The notes below the pieces were generated by a model, which ran no database searches, was not told the origin of the DNA, and saw only the letters and a program-made list of their open reading frames with translations. The translations under genes and the position numbers were made by a program. Below, one piece after another: positions 16,667 through 24,525 of a DNA stretch of 64,000 nt (position 1 is the first letter of the stretch; every line of letters starts with the position of its first letter). Origin of the DNA: Campylobacterota bacterium (lineage in GTDB: Bacteria; Campylobacterota; Campylobacteria; Campylobacterales; Sulfurimonadaceae). The DNA lies in the NCBI GenBank assembly GCA_040752835.1, contig JBFMGG010000005.1, forward strand, positions 124,001 to 188,000, in the 5' to 3' direction.

Positions 16667-17307
16667 ACACTACCATACTTTTTGATCTTGACGGAACCCT
16701 GATCGATTCGACCGAGGCGATCGTCGAGAGCTTCCGCCATTCCCTGGCGTGCCACGGAGACGTCGGGGAAGTTTCCGAATCGCACATCACCTCCCAGATC
16801 GGCCACACACTCGAGACGATGTTCGCCGCGGTCGGGGTACCCGATGGGCGGATCGCGGCGCATGTCGAAACCTACAAACTCCATTACCGCGAGATTTCCC
16901 GTTTCAAAACATTCCTGCTTCCGGGGGCAAAAGAGGCGATCGAAGAGGCTGCGGCATTTGCGCGGCTGGGGATCGTCACGACGAAAACGGGGCTTTATTC
17001 GCGGGAATTGATGGAGCATTTCGGGGTCATGGGGTATTTCGAGGTGCTGATCGGGCGCGAACACGTCGAGAACCCAAAGCCCCATCCCGAACCGATTTAC
17101 AAAGCGCTCGAAGCGATGAAGCGTCCAAGGCACACCGCATGGATGATCGGCGATACCCGGCTCGATATCGAAGCCTCTGCCCGGGCCGGCATCGGATGCG
17201 TCGCCGTGACAAGCGGATACGATAACGCAGAACAATTACTAACATTAACGGATATTATACAACCTGATGCCCTCGAAGCGGTCCGTTTTATCGCTGCACG
17301 GGGCTGA
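16663..17307 (+). CDS. gph: HAD-family hydrolase, phosphoglycolate phosphatase-like
   Basis: The 214-residue product shows all HAD motifs: FDLDGTLIDS (nucleophile Asp, residues 6-15), TTKTG (Thr, ~107), KPHPEPIY (Lys, ~139) and MIGDTRLDIEASARAG (~160). Length and cap type fit phosphoglycolate phosphatase, which clears 2-phosphoglycolate formed during DNA repair or oxygenase activity; another small sugar phosphate is possible. The GTG start overlaps the end of the binding-protein gene (GTGA), so both are probably co-transcribed. Confidence 0.8.
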   Translation: MNTTILFDLDGTLIDSTEAIVESFRHSLACHGDVGEVSESHITSQIGHTLETMFAAVGVPDGRIAAHVETYKLHYREISRFKTFLLPGAKEAIEEAAAFARLGIVTTKTGLYSRELMEHFGVMGYFEVLIGREHVENPKPHPEPIYKALEAMKRPRHTAWMIGDTRLDIEASARAGIGCVAVTSGYDNAEQLLTLTDIIQPDALEAVRFIAARG

Positions 17308-17375
17308 AAGTAACACTTTTCCTTTCCGCGTTTCCCTCCCATAAAGTGAAAAGCTACATTTAAGAGCAACTTTCA

Positions 17376-17381
17376 TAAAAT
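17376..17381 (+). promoter_or_regulatory. Possible -10 for porCDAB
   Basis: TAAAAT lies just upstream of the FNR-type palindrome. If used, transcription would start at about 17388 and the palindrome would sit over the start point. No -35 is recognisable. Confidence 0.35.
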
Positions 17382-17388
17382 ACACGCA

Positions 17389-17402
17389 TTGATAAAAATC
17401 AA
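17389..17402 (+). promoter_or_regulatory. Perfect FNR/CRP-family box upstream of porCDAB
   Basis: TTGATAAAAATCAA matches the FNR consensus TTGAT-N4-ATCAA at all ten defined bases. It ends 29 bases before the porC ATG. A second palindrome, ACTTAA-AAC-TTAAGT (17402-17416), touches it. Confidence 0.6.
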
Positions 17403-17431
17403 CTTAAAACTTAAGTCATGAGGGAGAATTC

Positions 17432-17989
17432 ATGCTAGAGATTCGATGGCACAGTCGAGCCGGACAGGGTGCCGTAACGGGCGCAAAAGGTTTGGCCGAC
17501 GTTGTATCCACCACCGGTAAGCATGTTCAGGCATTCGCGTTCTACGGTTCAGCCAAGCGCGGAGCGGCGATGACGGCCTACAACCGTGTCGACGACAAAG
17601 TGATTTTGAACCATGAGAAATACATGAGACCTGACTATGTTTTGGTCATCGACCCCGCTCTGGTTTATGTCGCGGACATTACGGCGAACGAAAAAGAGGA
17701 TACGATCTATATCGTTACGACGCACATGAGTACCGAAGAACTGATCGCTTCCCAGCCGAAATTGGAAGGGAAAAAAGTTTATACCGTCGACTGCATCAAA
17801 ATCGCCCAGGAGACTATCGGACGCGCGATCCCCAACACGCCGATGCTGGGTGCATTGATGAAAGTATCGGGAATGTACGACATCGAGTTTTTCAAAGAGA
17901 GCATGGTCAAAGTTCTCAAAAAACTCCCTCAAAAAATTATCGACGCCAATATGATCGCGATCCAACGCGCGTATGATGAAGTGAAATAA
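17432..17989 (+). CDS. porC: Pyruvate:ferredoxin oxidoreductase, gamma subunit
   Basis: The gamma subunit is part of the core of pyruvate synthase/oxidoreductase, which links pyruvate, CoA, acetyl-CoA, CO2 and ferredoxin. The 185-residue product starts with RWHSRAGQGAVTGAKGLAD, the POR/KOR gamma signature, and has YGSAKRGAAMTAYNRV near 40-55. It has no Fe-S motif, as expected. It heads a four-gene operon (gamma-delta-alpha-beta), the Campylobacterota order, with a ribosome site GAGGGAGA. In this group the enzyme is essential and can run as pyruvate synthase in the reductive TCA cycle. Confidence 0.95.
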   Translation: MLEIRWHSRAGQGAVTGAKGLADVVSTTGKHVQAFAFYGSAKRGAAMTAYNRVDDKVILNHEKYMRPDYVLVIDPALVYVADITANEKEDTIYIVTTHMSTEELIASQPKLEGKKVYTVDCIKIAQETIGRAIPNTPMLGALMKVSGMYDIEFFKESMVKVLKKLPQKIIDANMIAIQRAYDEVK

Positions 17990-17999
17990 GGAGCACATG

Positions 18000-18416
18000 A
18001 TGGAAAAAAAAGGATGGGATGGATTCGAAATCGGTGCCATGCTCCGATCGTTTGACGGGGCGACACGCGATATCGCGACGACGCTTCCCGAAAATCGCCC
18101 TTATTCACAGTCGAACTCGTTTACCGCGAGCGTTGCGGACTGGCGCATCGAGAAACCTTTGTTCAACAAAGACTACTGCATCGATTGCCAGTTTTGCTGG
18201 GTTTACTGCCCGGACATGTCGATCATCTCGCGCGACAAAAAAATGGTCGGTGTTGATTACGACCACTGTAAAGGGTGCGGTATCTGTGTGGAAGTCTGTC
18301 CGACGAATCCGAAATCGCTCTTGATGTTCCCCGAACAAAAAGACGAAGACGCAGCACTTGCCGAATGGCCTCAAAAAGATAAAAACGCTAAAGCAGAAGA
18401 ACCAAAGGAAGACTAA
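18000..18416 (+). CDS. porD: Pyruvate:ferredoxin oxidoreductase, delta (ferredoxin-like) subunit
   Basis: The 138-residue subunit carries two [4Fe-4S] motifs, CIDCQFCWVYCPD (~60) and CKGCGICVEVCPTNP (~92), which carry electrons between the thiamine-diphosphate site and ferredoxin. The C-terminal tail is Lys/Glu-rich. Two ATGs occur at 17997 and 18000; the second has better spacing (six bases) from AAGGAG. Its stop codon overlaps the porA start. Confidence 0.95.
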   Translation: MEKKGWDGFEIGAMLRSFDGATRDIATTLPENRPYSQSNSFTASVADWRIEKPLFNKDYCIDCQFCWVYCPDMSIISRDKKMVGVDYDHCKGCGICVEVCPTNPKSLLMFPEQKDEDAALAEWPQKDKNAKAEEPKED

Positions 18417-19636
18417 TGGCTGATACAATGGAACTACGCGACATTGAAGTCTGGGACGGTAATATGGCCGCGAGCCAAGCGCTCCGCCAGGTACAGGTAG
18501 ACGTCGTTGCGGCTTACCCGATTACCCCGTCGACTCCGATCGTTGAAAACTACGGAAATTTTACGGCAAACGGCTATGTAGACGGCGAGTTCGTCATGGT
18601 TGAATCCGAGCACGCGGCGATGTCCGGCTGTATCGGTGCGGCTGCGGCCGGCGGACGTGTCGCTACGGCGACCTCTTCTCAAGGGTTTGCCCTGATGGTC
18701 GAAACGCTTTACTCGGCATCGGGGATGCGTCTGCCGATCATCCTCAACGTTGTCAACCGTGCCCTGGGCGCACCGCTCAACGTTAACGGCGACCACTCGG
18801 ACATGTATCTCGGACGCGACAGCGGATGGATCCAGCTCGATGCCTACAACCCGCAAAACGCGTACGATCTGAACTTCATCGCGTTCAAAGTCGCCGAAGA
18901 CCACGACGTCCGTCTGCCCGCAATGGTTCACCAAGACGGGTTCATGACGTCGCACACGGCTCAGGGCGTTGCGACCCTCACCGACGAAGCGGCCTACAAC
19001 TTCGTCGGCGAATTCAAACCGATGAACGACATGCTCGACCTCGACCACCCCGTTACCCACGGGGTACAGACCGAAGAAGACTGGCACTTCGAACACAAAG
19101 CACGTCAGCAGCACGCCCTGATGACGGCGGTTCTGCCGAAAATCCAGGCGGCATTCGACGAGTTCGAAAAACTCAGCGGACGCAAATACAACATCGTCGA
19201 AACCTACAACATGGAAGACGCCGAACTCGCCGTCGTGTGCATGGGTACGTCGGTCGAAACGGCTGAAGAGGTTTCAAACGAACTCCGCGCCAAAGGGATC
19301 AAAGCGGGCGTCGTGGGAATCCGCGTATTCCGCCCCTGGCCTCTCGAGCAGATCGCCGCGGCCCTCAAAGGGGTCAAAGCGGTCGCCGCGCTTGACCGTT
19401 CAAGCCCGCACGGCGCGATGGGGACTCTGTACAACGAACTTGCCGGTACGCTGATCAACAGCGACACCAAAGCGGTATTGACAAACTACATCTACGGTCT
19501 GGGCGGACGTGACCTGACCAAAGCTCACCTCGTCGGGATCTTCGAAGATCTCAAGGCAAACATGGACGCAGGCAAGCCGACGACTCCATTGCAACAATAC
19601 ATCGGTCTGCGCGGACCGAAACTCGCGTTTTTCTAA
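18416..19636 (+). CDS. porA: Pyruvate:ferredoxin oxidoreductase, alpha subunit
   Basis: The 406-residue alpha subunit supplies the pyrimidine-binding part of the thiamine diphosphate site. Visible are AAYPITPSTPIVENY near 35-50, ESEHAAMSGCIGAAAAGGR near 67-85 with the conserved Glu, and SSQGFALMVE. The C-terminal half has the transketolase-C-like fold (VVGIRVFRPWPLEQI). The ATG overlaps the porD stop by one base. Confidence 0.96.
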   Translation: MADTMELRDIEVWDGNMAASQALRQVQVDVVAAYPITPSTPIVENYGNFTANGYVDGEFVMVESEHAAMSGCIGAAAAGGRVATATSSQGFALMVETLYSASGMRLPIILNVVNRALGAPLNVNGDHSDMYLGRDSGWIQLDAYNPQNAYDLNFIAFKVAEDHDVRLPAMVHQDGFMTSHTAQGVATLTDEAAYNFVGEFKPMNDMLDLDHPVTHGVQTEEDWHFEHKARQQHALMTAVLPKIQAAFDEFEKLSGRKYNIVETYNMEDAELAVVCMGTSVETAEEVSNELRAKGIKAGVVGIRVFRPWPLEQIAAALKGVKAVAALDRSSPHGAMGTLYNELAGTLINSDTKAVLTNYIYGLGGRDLTKAHLVGIFEDLKANMDAGKPTTPLQQYIGLRGPKLAFF

Positions 19637-19646
19637 GGAGTAAGCG

Positions 19647-20603
19647 ATGTCAGAAATGAAAAAAATCAAAAACCTCAAAGAGTTTTCGACCTCTGCTGAC
19701 CGTTTCGAAGGGGCGAACCTCCTTTGTCCGGGGTGTGCCCACTCGATCATCGTGCGCGAAGTCCTCAATGCGACCAACGACGATCTGATCCTGTCGGCAT
19801 CGACGGGCTGTCTGGAAGTTTGTACGGCGGTTTACCCGTATACTTCATGGGACGCTTCGTGGATCCACATCGGATTCGAAAACGGTTCAACCGCCGTTGC
19901 GGGTGCCGAGGCGATGTACAAAGCGCTCAAGAAAAAAGGGCGCCTGAAACAGCCTGATCGTACCCCGAAATTCGTTGCGTTCGGCGGCGACGGTGCAACC
20001 TACGACATCGGTTTTCAGTGGATTTCGGGCTGTTTCGAGCGCGGACACAACATGATGTACGTTTGTCTGGACAACGAAGTCTACGCCAACACGGGCGGAC
20101 AGCGCTCATCTTCGACGCCGATCGGCTCGTCAACGACGACCGCGCCTGCGGGTAGCGTGAGCTACGGCGAAAAAATGAACAAAAAAGACATGCTCGCCAT
20201 CATGGCGGCGCACGGCGCTCCTTACGTCGCCCAGGTCGCTCCGAACAAATGGAAAGACATGGTCGCCAAAATCCAAAAAGGTTTCGCAGCGGAAGGCCCG
20301 GTTTACATCAATGCGATGTCGGCGTGTACGACCGAGTGGAAATTCGCTCCCGAAGATACGATCGCCGTATCCGACCTGGCGACCGATTCGCTTGTTTTCC
20401 CTCTCTATGAAATCATCGACGGAAAAGAGCTCAACATCACCTACCGTCCGAAAAACGTTATCCCGGTTCGTGACTATCTGGGGGCACAGGGGCGTTTCAA
20501 ACACCTCTTTACCAAACAGTACGAACACATCATCGAAGAGTGGCAGCGCCGCGTCGATGCGCAGTGGGAATACCTCCAGCGCCGTGAAGAAGCACGCGTC
20601 TAA
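19647..20603 (+). CDS. porB: Pyruvate:ferredoxin oxidoreductase, beta subunit
   Basis: The 318-residue beta subunit binds the thiamine pyrophosphate and a proximal Fe-S cluster. Visible are LLCPGCAHSIIVRE (~25-39), STGCLEVC (~52-59), the diphosphate/Mg motif GGDGATYDIGF (~111) with CLDNEVYANTGGQRS (~136), and a late Cys (SACTTEW). It follows porA after ten bases with an AAGGAG ribosome site and ends at a strong terminator. Confidence 0.96.
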   Translation: MSEMKKIKNLKEFSTSADRFEGANLLCPGCAHSIIVREVLNATNDDLILSASTGCLEVCTAVYPYTSWDASWIHIGFENGSTAVAGAEAMYKALKKKGRLKQPDRTPKFVAFGGDGATYDIGFQWISGCFERGHNMMYVCLDNEVYANTGGQRSSSTPIGSSTTTAPAGSVSYGEKMNKKDMLAIMAAHGAPYVAQVAPNKWKDMVAKIQKGFAAEGPVYINAMSACTTEWKFAPEDTIAVSDLATDSLVFPLYEIIDGKELNITYRPKNVIPVRDYLGAQGRFKHLFTKQYEHIIEEWQRRVDAQWEYLQRREEARV

Positions 20604-20656
20604 GACGCGCTTCTTCCCCATCCCTTCTTCCCTTTCTTCCCCTTTTTTTATTTTTG
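20589..20656 (+). terminator. Rho-independent terminator after porB
   Basis: The last codons of porB and the bases after the stop form a long stem: GAAG plus CGCGTCT (20589-20601) pairs with AGACGCG plus CTTC (20603-20613), with a two-base bulge. C/T-rich sequence and a seven-T run (from about 20643) follow. Confidence 0.65.
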
Positions 20657-20705
20657 GAACCTTCTTTGCTTTAAAACGTCAAATACCGTTTATGGAAAGC
20701 GCATC

Positions 20706-20909
20706 ATGTATCGAATGACTTACAACCACAAAGGCGTTACCGGCTGTTCAGCACGTGGAATCGCCAAACGCAACACCAAAGAAGAGCTGCTCAAACTGGC
20801 CGAAGAGCTCAAAGATTCCATCTGCAACATCGACATCCGTCCGATCGAAAACTACAGCGAAAAGAGACTTCCGCTGGAAGTGTTCGCCAACACCAAAGAG
20901 TTGCGATGA
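20706..20909 (+). CDS. Small unknown protein coupled to lsrK
   Basis: The 67-residue product is not recognised. It is basic at the start (YNHKGVTGCSARGIAKRN) with one amphipathic helix (KEELLKLAEELKDSI), no signal peptide and no membrane helix. GGAAAG lies seven bases before the ATG. Its stop overlaps the lsrK start (ATGA), so it is likely translated and coupled to it. A role in AI-2 kinase control or stability is only a guess. No clear promoter is visible in 20656-20705. Confidence 0.55.
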   Translation: MYRMTYNHKGVTGCSARGIAKRNTKEELLKLAEELKDSICNIDIRPIENYSEKRLPLEVFANTKELR

Positions 20910-22438
20910 AAGGCTACTTTCTGGTCCTCGATGCGGGAACGGGGAGTATCCGCTCGGTCATATTCGATACCCTGGGCAATCAGGTCGCCATCGCGCAGTA
21001 TGAATGGGAACACGTAGCCGAGGAGGGGGTCGCGGGGTCGATGGGATTCGATTATGTCCGGGGCTGGGAACTCGCCAAGCGCTGTATCGGCGAGTCGATC
21101 GCGTCCGCTAAAATCGACGCTTCCGCGATTATGGCGGTTTCGGCTTCGAGCATGCGCGAGGGGATCGTCGTTTACGATGCGCAGATGCGTGAGATATGGG
21201 GGGTCGCGAACGTCGACAGCCGTGCGGGATCGGAAGTGGCGTATCTCAAAAGCCGCGATCCGTTTTTGGAAAAGGAGTGTTACCGCAGCAGCGGGCAGAC
21301 GTTTGCCCTCTCGGCGGCTCCTCGACTGTTGTGGCTCAAAAACAACCGGCCCGCACTGTATGAACGTGCCCGATATTTTACGATGATCAGCGACTGGATC
21401 CTCTTCAAACTCAGCGGGGAACTCGCCTCGGAACCCTCCAATGCGGGGACCGCCGGAGCGTTTAGCCTGACGCGGCGCGACTGGAACAAACGCGAATTCG
21501 AACAATGCGGTCTCAAGGATATGTTCGTACCGATCCGGGAGAGCGGGGAAGTTTTGGGGAAGGTGAGCGTACAGGCTGCCCGGGAAAGTGGATTGAGCCC
21601 CTCGACACTGGTGGTGATGGGTGGCGGCGACGTACAGATCGGAACCGCGGGCCTGGGAGCTTCAAAGCTCGGCGACGCCGTCGTGCTGGGCGGAAGTTTC
21701 TGGCAGCAGGTCGTCAATATCCCCTCCGGGGCGACTCTTTCGGATGCGATGTTGCTGAGGGTCAATCCGCATGTGGTGGCGGGAATGTCCCAGGCGGAGG
21801 GGATCACCTTTTTTACGGGGCTGGTGATGCGCTGGTTTCGCAATGCGTTCGGATGCGGTAAAAGCTATGCGGAACTCGAACGGATGGCCCAGAACGTTCC
21901 GCCGGGTTCGCACGGGATCATCCCGATCTTCAGCGACCGGATGAATTACGGGGAATGGATACACGCCTCGCCGTCGTTTCTGGGACTCGGGCTCGACGAG
22001 AGCAAGTACAACGTCGCCTCGATGTTTCGGGCCCTCGAAGAGAACGCGTGCATCGTAAGCGCGATCAATCTCGATAACATCAAAGCGTTCAGCGGCGTTT
22101 CGCCCACCTCGCTGACCTTTGCCAGCGGTGCCTCCAACGGGACACTATGGTCGCAGATCCTCGCCGACGTGAGCGCTCTGGAGGTGCGCGTTCCGGTGGT
22201 GAAAGAGGCGACGGCGCTGGGGGTAGCGATGGCTGCGGGGATCGGTGCGGGCATTTACGAAAGCTTTGAAGAGGCGGGGAGCCGCATCGTCACAATCGAG
22301 CGGGTGTATGAGCCGAACATGGCAAACCACGCACGCTACGCCGAAGTCAAAGAGCGGTGGCTCAACGCCTACGCCAAACAGATGGAACTGGTCCGCGAGG
22401 GGACGCTGGAGCCGATGTGGAAGGCTCCGGGGATTTAA
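20906..22438 (+). CDS. lsrK: Autoinducer-2 kinase (FGGY family)
   Basis: LsrK phosphorylates AI-2 (DPD) at C5 with ATP, trapping it in the cell. The 510-residue product follows enterobacterial LsrK closely as I recall it: LDAGTGSIRSVIFD at 8-21, VSASSMREGIVVYD near 75-88, NVDSRAGSEV, FSDRMNYGEWIHASPSF near 345 and LWSQILADVSALEV near 410. It ends in LEPMWKAPGI, like LsrK's WKAPGL. Other FGGY kinases (fuculo-, rhamnulokinase) lack the SMREGIV stretch, so the call is strong. No lsrACDB or lsrR is nearby. Its stop overlaps the convergent lsrG-like gene by four bases. Confidence 0.9.
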   Translation: MKGYFLVLDAGTGSIRSVIFDTLGNQVAIAQYEWEHVAEEGVAGSMGFDYVRGWELAKRCIGESIASAKIDASAIMAVSASSMREGIVVYDAQMREIWGVANVDSRAGSEVAYLKSRDPFLEKECYRSSGQTFALSAAPRLLWLKNNRPALYERARYFTMISDWILFKLSGELASEPSNAGTAGAFSLTRRDWNKREFEQCGLKDMFVPIRESGEVLGKVSVQAARESGLSPSTLVVMGGGDVQIGTAGLGASKLGDAVVLGGSFWQQVVNIPSGATLSDAMLLRVNPHVVAGMSQAEGITFFTGLVMRWFRNAFGCGKSYAELERMAQNVPPGSHGIIPIFSDRMNYGEWIHASPSFLGLGLDESKYNVASMFRALEENACIVSAINLDNIKAFSGVSPTSLTFASGASNGTLWSQILADVSALEVRVPVVKEATALGVAMAAGIGAGIYESFEEAGSRIVTIERVYEPNMANHARYAEVKERWLNAYAKQMELVREGTLEPMWKAPGI

Positions 22439-22740
22439 AATCCGTACGCCTTTTCATCCAGAAGATCCAGCTCTTCGGTGTATTTGTCGTCGACGAACGG
22501 CTCGTAATGCGATTTGTAGTAGGCATAATGTTCCGTATGCTTGTGCCCTTCGAGCGCTTCTTCGTTTTCCCACGATTCGACGGCGAAAAATTTTCTCGGA
22601 TTGACCTGCGACTGAAAGATGTAGTAAAAGAGGCATCCGGGCTCTTTGAGCGAAGGCGCAACCATGTCCTCAAGCAGTTTTTTGACCGTTTGGATGTGTT
22701 CTTCTTTGGCGATAAAGGTCACTTTTTTCGTAATTTTCAT
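22435..22740 (-). CDS. lsrG: LsrG-like protein (antibiotic-biosynthesis-monooxygenase fold)
   Basis: LsrG isomerises phospho-AI-2 to 3-hydroxy-2,4-pentanedione 5-phosphate. The 101-residue product has the dimeric ferredoxin-like ABM fold. Its core SLKEPGCLFYYIFQ...RKFFAVESW...HKHTEHYAYY matches LsrG in spacing (SIKEPGNLRF, RFFIYEAY, HKTTPHYK, from memory). The C-terminus is longer and acidic. The family also includes quinol monooxygenases, so the function rests on the match plus the adjacent lsrK and luxS. It lies 10 bases after the aldolase gene, in the same operon. Confidence 0.72.
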   Translation of the reverse strand: MKITKKVTFIAKEEHIQTVKKLLEDMVAPSLKEPGCLFYYIFQSQVNPRKFFAVESWENEEALEGHKHTEHYAYYKSHYEPFVDDKYTEELDLLDEKAYGF

Positions 22741-22750
22741 AGATTGATCC

Positions 22751-23923
22751 TTATTTTTTGAGTTTTGCCTGTTCCAGCTCCCAATATTCCATCTGAAACA
22801 TTTGCGGGAGGCTAAGCGACGTCCATCCCCCCAGCTGTTCGGCTGAGAGGATTGCGGTGAGAGTGTGTTTGACGATGTCGCCGATGATCAGCGACTCTTT
22901 GTCGTCTTTACCCAGTACGACGATTCCCACCCCTTTAATCACAGCGTAGCGGGGGGCGAGATCAAGGCAGATGTGCTCGCTCAAGGCGTTGGCGTGGAAA
23001 TAGGCTTTGTATTCCTGGGCAAATTGCACGATACCCTGGGCGATGTCCCCGTCGATGATGGCGGGGAAGGGTTTGATCCGGATAACGTGTTCGGGAGTCA
23101 GTCCCCCCTTTTTGACCAGGGATGCAAGATTGGGAAGGATGCTGAACAGCTGTGCGCGGGGTGAATCGATCAACATCGGGGAGAGATCGCATCCGCGCAG
23201 TTTCGACGCTTCCGCGGCTACGGCCGCAGCCACAGCGGGATCGCCTTTGCCTTCGCAATCGCCGCAGGCAAGGGTGACACGCTCGGCCAGATACGTTTCG
23301 GCTGCGGTGACGATTTCGATCATTTTTTCATAGGCCCGTTTGGCGTCATTGTCAAACGTAAAGACGCCGTGGTGCATCAGAATGATCCCGGACAAGGTAC
23401 TCCAGTCGACGCTCCGGGTGAGTTCATGGATATGCTTGGCCAGTTCGAACCCCGGCATCACGTAATCGACGATGAGCATATTTTTTCCGTACAGCTCCTG
23501 CACCAGCGTTTTGCCGCCCGGGGTGTTGGTGAGGGTTACGACCGCGTCGGCATGGGTGTGGTCGACGTAATCAAAGGGGATGATGGCGTGGAGAATCGCT
23601 TCGATCGAGGGGTTGGGGGCGCTTTGGTCCGACATCGCTTCGCGCTGTTCTTTGACCATTTGGGTGTCCGAGAGGCTTTCGCGCTCGGCCATCGCACACA
23701 GCGCCCCCAGATTGACCGGGGAAAACCCCGGTTTTTCGATCGTATCGAGATTCCATCCGCTCCCTTTGACGTAGAGGGTATCGCCGATTTTGACGGAGGT
23801 GTTGCCTCCTCCGTGCAGGACCAGGCTTTTTTCGGCTCCCAGCAGTCGGGAGGTATACACCCGCATGGCGAGAGGATCGTTCCCGAAGCGGGCGGCAGTG
23901 GCGTCGTCGAAAAGGCTTTTCAT
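22751..23923 (-). CDS. Class II aldolase/adducin-family protein, RhaD/FucA type
   Basis: Zinc-dependent class II aldolases split ketose 1-phosphates into dihydroxyacetone phosphate and an aldehyde. The 390-residue product has GGGNTSVKIG (phosphate site, ~38-47), NPSIEAILHAIIPF with a candidate catalytic Glu (~104), DHTHADAV (two zinc His, ~121-126) and MHHGVFTF with a third. The first part resembles the aldolase half of long RhaD-type bifunctional enzymes, but the usual C-terminal dehydrogenase is missing. Context (LsrG-like gene downstream, luxS divergent, lsrK convergent) suggests a role in phospho-AI-2 breakdown; the substrate is not proven. Confidence 0.75.
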   Translation of the reverse strand: MKSLFDDATAARFGNDPLAMRVYTSRLLGAEKSLVLHGGGNTSVKIGDTLYVKGSGWNLDTIEKPGFSPVNLGALCAMAERESLSDTQMVKEQREAMSDQSAPNPSIEAILHAIIPFDYVDHTHADAVVTLTNTPGGKTLVQELYGKNMLIVDYVMPGFELAKHIHELTRSVDWSTLSGIILMHHGVFTFDNDAKRAYEKMIEIVTAAETYLAERVTLACGDCEGKGDPAVAAAVAAEASKLRGCDLSPMLIDSPRAQLFSILPNLASLVKKGGLTPEHVIRIKPFPAIIDGDIAQGIVQFAQEYKAYFHANALSEHICLDLAPRYAVIKGVGIVVLGKDDKESLIIGDIVKHTLTAILSAEQLGGWTSLSLPQMFQMEYWELEQAKLKK

Positions 23924-23951
23924 AGGGTTACACCTTTGGTTTAATCCACGA

Positions 23952-23957
23952 ATTATA
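23952..23957 (-). promoter_or_regulatory. -10 element for the aldolase-lsrG operon
   Basis: TATAAT reads on the minus strand 28 bases before the aldolase start codon, within the 95-base divergent gap shared with luxS. Confidence 0.5.
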
Positions 23958-23979
23958 GCGATGCAATAGTGAAATATGC

Positions 23980-23985
23980 TACTAT
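23980..23985 (+). promoter_or_regulatory. -10 element for luxS
   Basis: TACTAT lies 33 bases before the luxS ATG. The two divergent -10 elements are only 22 bases apart, so the promoters overlap and could share control. Confidence 0.45.
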
Positions 23986-24018
23986 TACCCCCAATAAAGA
24001 CCGAATTTAAGGATATAC

Positions 24019-24525
24019 ATGCCGCTACTTGACAGTTTTTGCGTCGATCACACCATTATGCCCGCTCCCGCCGTCCGCCGTGCCAAAGGGATGAAAACGC
24101 CCAAAGGGGACGACATCACCGTTTTCGATCTGCGTTTTTGCCGCCCGAACGAAAAGACCCTCTCTCCCGAGGGGATCCACACCCTCGAACACCTTTTCGC
24201 GGGATTCATGCGGGATCATCTCAACTCGGATAAAACCGAGATCATCGACATCTCGCCGATGGGATGCCGCACCGGATTTTACATGAGCGTCATCGGAACC
24301 CCCAGCGAGGAAGAGGTAGCCGACGCATGGGAAGCGTCGATGAAAGATATCCTCGATGTCAAATCCCAAAACGATATCCCCGAACTGAACATCTACCAGT
24401 GCGGTACCTACAAAATGCATTCGCTCGAAGACGCCAAGGCGATCGCAACCGAAGTGCTGCGCAAAGATATCGATATCATGGACAACGAAGCACTCAAACT
24501 CGACCTATCGAAGGTAGAAAAATAA
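24019..24525 (+). CDS. luxS: S-ribosylhomocysteine lyase (AI-2 synthase)
   Basis: LuxS splits S-ribosylhomocysteine into homocysteine and DPD, the AI-2 precursor, as part of the activated methyl cycle. The 168-residue product has the metal site H54-T-L-E-H58 and Cys 128 (YQCGTYKM), catalytic Cys 83 in MGCRTGFY, and the N-terminal SFCVDHT. Length is typical. AAGGATATAC precedes the ATG. Its stop codon overlaps the next start, beginning a run of four genes joined by 1-4-base overlaps. Confidence 0.98.
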   Translation: MPLLDSFCVDHTIMPAPAVRRAKGMKTPKGDDITVFDLRFCRPNEKTLSPEGIHTLEHLFAGFMRDHLNSDKTEIIDISPMGCRTGFYMSVIGTPSEEEVADAWEASMKDILDVKSQNDIPELNIYQCGTYKMHSLEDAKAIATEVLRKDIDIMDNEALKLDLSKVEK

